Assembly: GCA_965602945.1 (NCBI GenBank)
Contig: CBFDBC010000006.1
Location: forward strand, 1-41,032
From: JAUXEH01 sp965602945
GTDB lineage: Bacteria > Acidobacteriota > Aminicenantia > Aminicenantales > Aminicenantaceae
Length of the DNA stretch: 41,032 nucleotides
Direction: 5' to 3'
The notes beneath the pieces were generated by a model. It was not told the origin of the DNA and did no database searches. It saw only the letters and a program-made list of their open reading frames with translations. This document shows, one piece after another, positions 38,987 through 41,032 of the stretch. The number at the start of each line of letters is the position of its first letter. Position 1 is the first letter of the stretch. The position numbers and the translations under genes were made by a program.

Positions 38987-40211
38987 CGCCCCTTGGCTCC
39001 CCCATGCCTTTGAGCGACTCTCCCTCGAGCCGGGCGATGATCACGGCCCCGCAGCTGTCGCTGAGTACGTTTATCGTGGTCCGAAACATGTCCAGTATGC
39101 GGTCGACGGCCAGTATCACGGCCACGCCTTCCAGCGGGAGGCCAACGGCCTTGAGGATGATGGACATCATCACCATCCCGCTCATGGGGACACTGGCCGC
39201 GCCGATGGAGGCCAGCAGGGCCGTCAAGACGATGATCAACTGCGCCCCGAAGCTGAGTTCGAACCCGTAGACCTGGGCGATGAAGATCGTGGCCACGCAC
39301 TCGTACAATGCCGTGCCGTCCATGTTCACGGTCGCGCCGATGGGCAGGACAAAGCTGGCGATCTTCCTGGACACGCGTGAGTTCCCCGTGACCGCATCCA
39401 TTGTCAGCGGCAGGGTGACGATGGTGGAGCAGGTGGAAAACGCCATCATCAGGGCGGAGGGCATCCCCCGGTAGTGCTTGAGAGGATTGACGCGGCCTAC
39501 CAGCATCAGGAGCAGCGGCAGGTTGACGAAGGCATGGATGGCCAGCCCGACCAGCACCACCGCGAAGTAGAAGCCCAGGGACCTGAAGGCCTCGAATCCG
39601 GTCCGCGCCACGATGCGGGCTAGGATCCCGAAGACTCCCAGGGGCGCGCTCCAGACCACGAAGAAGGTCAGCTTCATCATGGTGTCGAAGGCGGCCTGGA
39701 AGAAGTCGCTGAGCTGCATCCGGGGCTTGGGATTGAGACGGGTGATGAAATACCCGAACAGGATGGAAAAGAATATGACCGGAAGCACGTCTCCCTGGGC
39801 CAGGGCCGCAAAGGGATTCTCCGGGATGATGCGGATAAGCAGCTCCCCGATACCCTGTTCCTGGGCCGCGATCTGTACCGGCGCCGCCTCCAGGCCGATC
39901 TCGGCGCCCACTCCCGGCTTGAGGAGGTTGACCAGGATCTGGCCGGTCAGGATGGCCAGCAGGCTGCTGCCCACGTAGTACGCGAACGTCTTCAGGCTCA
40001 GCCGCCCCAGGCCTGCGGCGCTGCCTACGCTCACGACACCCGATATGATGGACGTAACGATCAGCGGCATGATGGCCATGCGCAGCAGCCGCAGGAAGAT
40101 CTCGGCCATCGGGTCGGCGATGGGCAGGATCCCTTCCCCGAACACGCGTCCGGCCAGTATGCCCAGGAAGAATCCGATGAATATGAAGTGGGTCAGGGAT
40201 AGTTTTTTCAT
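38979..40211 (-). CDS. Dicarboxylate/amino acid:cation symporter (SDF/DAACS family)
   Basis: 410 residues with eight or more membrane segments and the family re-entrant loops. Hallmarks: a serine-rich HP1-like stretch in MMAFSTCSTIVTLPLTMD, the NMDGTALYECVATIFIAQ motif of TM7, and PMSGMVMMSIILKAVGLP in HP2. A DRILDMFRTTINVLSDS segment in TM8 holds the substrate-contacting residues. GltPh-like transporters import glutamate, aspartate or C4-dicarboxylates with sodium or protons. It is the first gene of the operon with the MEMO and ureohydrolase genes. It has no ribosome site and its promoter leaves only about 9 nt of leader. Confidence 0.93.
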   Translation of the reverse strand: MKKLSLTHFIFIGFFLGILAGRVFGEGILPIADPMAEIFLRLLRMAIMPLIVTSIISGVVSVGSAAGLGRLSLKTFAYYVGSSLLAILTGQILVNLLKPGVGAEIGLEAAPVQIAAQEQGIGELLIRIIPENPFAALAQGDVLPVIFFSILFGYFITRLNPKPRMQLSDFFQAAFDTMMKLTFFVVWSAPLGVFGILARIVARTGFEAFRSLGFYFAVVLVGLAIHAFVNLPLLLMLVGRVNPLKHYRGMPSALMMAFSTCSTIVTLPLTMDAVTGNSRVSRKIASFVLPIGATVNMDGTALYECVATIFIAQVYGFELSFGAQLIIVLTALLASIGAASVPMSGMVMMSIILKAVGLPLEGVAVILAVDRILDMFRTTINVLSDSCGAVIIARLEGESLKGMGEPRGDG

Positions 40212-40226
40212 GCCGTTGGCTAGAGT

Positions 40227-40235
40227 ATTATATCA
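40227..40235 (-). promoter_or_regulatory. Extended -10 promoter of the SDF operon
   Basis: On the minus strand TGA-TATAAT (TATAAT at 40232-40227). Predicted start near 40220, about 9 nt before ATG 40211, so nearly leaderless. A GGGAA-tat-TTCCC palindrome (40241-40253) covers the region just upstream and may be an operator. Confidence 0.5.
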
Positions 40236-40271
40236 AAAAAGGGAATATTTCCCAGCAAACGTTGAACCGGC

Positions 40272-40440
40272 ACTGATAAGGGATGCAGCGACCTTCGGAG
40301 ATTTAGCCTTCCGAGGATGCTTTGCGAGGGAACCTGTAAAGGCGCCGAGGACTGTTTGAGCGCAGCGAGTTCCGCAGGCGCCGAGCAGAGCATGTGAGGA
40401 ATGGCGTTTAAAATCTCCGGGGAGCCAATCCCTTATCAGT
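40272..40440. repeat. Interspersed structured repeat, family 2, copy B (169 bp)
   Basis: Ends ACTGATAAGGGAT and ATCCCTTATCAGT are perfect inverted repeats (13 bp). Inside, GCGACCTT precedes the arm CGGAGATTT, which pairs perfectly with AAATCTCCG near the other end. In copy A (19656-19844) the same two arms have a different sequence but still pair. The core GAGCGCAGCGAGTTCCGCAG and the GGCGCC/GGCGCC arms around it correspond to copy A. No open reading frame of note. Confidence 0.8.
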
Positions 40441-40478
40441 CTAGACTACTCCCGCCTTGTGGAAAGGGGGAGTAGAAG

Positions 40479-40513
40479 GAGGGTGGGAGAGGATCCTCGT
40501 CCCCTCCCTTTTT
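40479..40513 (+). terminator. Candidate intrinsic terminator on the plus strand
   Basis: GGGtGGGAGAGGA pairs with TCCTCgtCCCCTCCC and is followed by five T (40509-40513). A CTACTCCC/GGGAGTAG hairpin (40446-40475) lies just before. No plus-strand gene is upstream, but the family 2 repeat ends at 40440, so it may terminate a transcript of that element. Confidence 0.45.
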
Positions 40514-40604
40514 CAAACCTCGACTCTGCCTTGGATGAGGTGAGTAACCGGCCTTTTGGGGGCTCGGTCTCGATCATTTTGGCACAGGGGGTATTCAGGG
40601 TCAA

Positions 40605-40632
40605 TCACCCCTAGCGATGATATGCGGGGTGA
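40605..40632. promoter_or_regulatory. Operator-like inverted repeat before the ferritin-like gene
   Basis: TCACCCC (40605-40611) and GGGGTGA (40626-40632) are perfect inverted repeats with 14 bp between, lying 17 bp upstream of the extended -10 box, where a -35 element would be. Probably a regulator site. The stretch 40514-40604 shows nothing else. Confidence 0.4.
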
Positions 40633-40648
40633 AAAATCGATTAGCCGG

Positions 40649-40657
40649 TGCTATAAT
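40649..40657 (+). promoter_or_regulatory. Extended -10 promoter of the ferritin-like gene
   Basis: TGC-TATAAT, the same nonamer as before sppA. Predicted start near 40664, 24 nt before ATG 40688, followed by a T-run and the GGAGGAG ribosome site. No standard -35 box. Confidence 0.5.
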
Positions 40658-40687
40658 AGGAAGCTATTTTTTTTTGGAGGAGAAATC

Positions 40688-41032
40688 ATGCAGAAACTCG
40701 GCCTTATCAAAACCGACGAGGACGCCATACGGCTCCTGAATATCGCCTTGGAACACGAGTGGGCGGTCAGCTTCGAATACACCATCCACGCTTACTCCAT
40801 GCCCAAGGCAGCCTTTTATTATGATGACCCGGTCATGAAGATCCGCCAGGACGCGCGGGCGCAGACCATCCAGATCGGGATCGACGAGATGTACCATGCC
40901 CTGCAGCTGGGGCTCGTCATCCAGCAGATGGGCGGCACGCCGTCGTTCAAGACCGACGAGGTCATCCGCTATCCCCGCATCCTCGACAACCTGAAGCGGG
41001 ACAAGATGACGGAGGACCTGGTGACGGACCTC
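40688..41032 (+). CDS. Ferritin-like diiron protein (N-terminal part, cut by window edge)
   Basis: 115 residues from ATG 40688, still open at the right edge. GGAGGAG ribosome site 8 nt before. Ferritin-like helices with NIALEHEWAVSFEYTIHAYS (glutamate ligands in helix 1) and QIGIDEMYHALQLGLVI, the ExxH of helix 2. It resembles bacterioferritin-like or rubrerythrin-type proteins; the second half with the remaining ligands lies outside the window. Likely role in iron storage or peroxide handling. It may be regulated through the inverted repeat at 40605-40632. Confidence 0.8.
   Translation, partial: MQKLGLIKTDEDAIRLLNIALEHEWAVSFEYTIHAYSMPKAAFYYDDPVMKIRQDARAQTIQIGIDEMYHALQLGLVIQQMGGTPSFKTDEVIRYPRILDNLKRDKMTEDLVTDL

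Noticed and set aside
40577..40597. TGGCACAGGGGG as a second sigma-54 promoter
   Set aside because: The -12 half (TTGCA-like GC) is missing at the required distance.

Overview
This 41 kb window is a dense bacterial chromosome segment, GC-rich by eye (roughly 60%). I read 37 protein-coding genes, two of them cut by the window edges. I see no rRNA, tRNA, CRISPR array, transposase, integrase or phage gene. Exported Tat substrates, lipoproteins, SppA, an oxygen-sensitive class III ribonucleotide reductase and diiron ferritin-like proteins suggest an anaerobic or microaerophilic diderm from a poorly cultivated lineage. An Aminicenantes/Acidobacteriota-like or deltaproteobacterial-type origin is only a guess. 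Many genes appear to start from extended -10 promoters (TGnTATAAT type), and several of these lie almost on the start codon.

Layout. 1-1.9 kb: minus-strand poly-gamma-glutamate genes pgsB-pgsC-pgsW, divergent from tag (3-methyladenine glycosylase I). 2.6-4.9 kb: a two-gene operon of Tat-type exported proteins (DUF362 protein, then a class V PLP enzyme). 5.1-7.5 kb: an exported transglutaminase-like protein coupled to a DUF89 phosphatase. 7.6-12.9 kb: a signalling block. A solute-binding protein, a membrane histidine kinase and an NtrC-type activator form one operon. A near-consensus sigma-54 promoter with upstream inverted repeats then precedes a single-domain receiver and a Fis-type DNA-binding protein. 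13-15 kb: a rubrerythrin-like protein and a GNAT-like protein. 15.1-19.6 kb, plus strand: a large CehA/McbA-type PHP metallohydrolase, an NAD-dependent epimerase and a diacylglycerol-kinase-family lipid kinase. 19.8-22.3 kb: an exported amidohydrolase and a membrane protein with a degenerate HD-GYP-like domain, divergent from sppA.

23.7-27.9 kb: a compact minus-strand nucleotide operon nrdD - redoxin - nrdG - dut - TrmJ-like methyltransferase, preceded by two NrdR-like boxes 32 bp apart. 28.2-32.9 kb: YjbQ, a HAD phosphatase, an MFS transporter, a zinc-ribbon membrane protein and a membrane-anchored amidase. 32.9-36.1 kb: a lipoprotein, a FecR/DUF6600-type protein with an expanded Ser/Arg tail, and a 65-aa conserved protein. 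36.4-40.2 kb: free-methionine-R-sulfoxide reductase, then a minus-strand operon of SDF-family symporter, MEMO-family protein and ureohydrolase. The window ends inside a ferritin-like gene.

The most unusual content is in the gaps between genes. Two families of interspersed structured repeats are each present in two copies. In both families the stems differ between copies by compensating changes while other segments are conserved: 15018-15083 with 23697-23762, and 19656-19844 with 40272-40440. There is also a 128-bp palindromic element after sppA, and a 17-bp stem before the DUF362 operon that pairs fully only as RNA of one strand. No obvious defence island or biosynthetic cluster is present.
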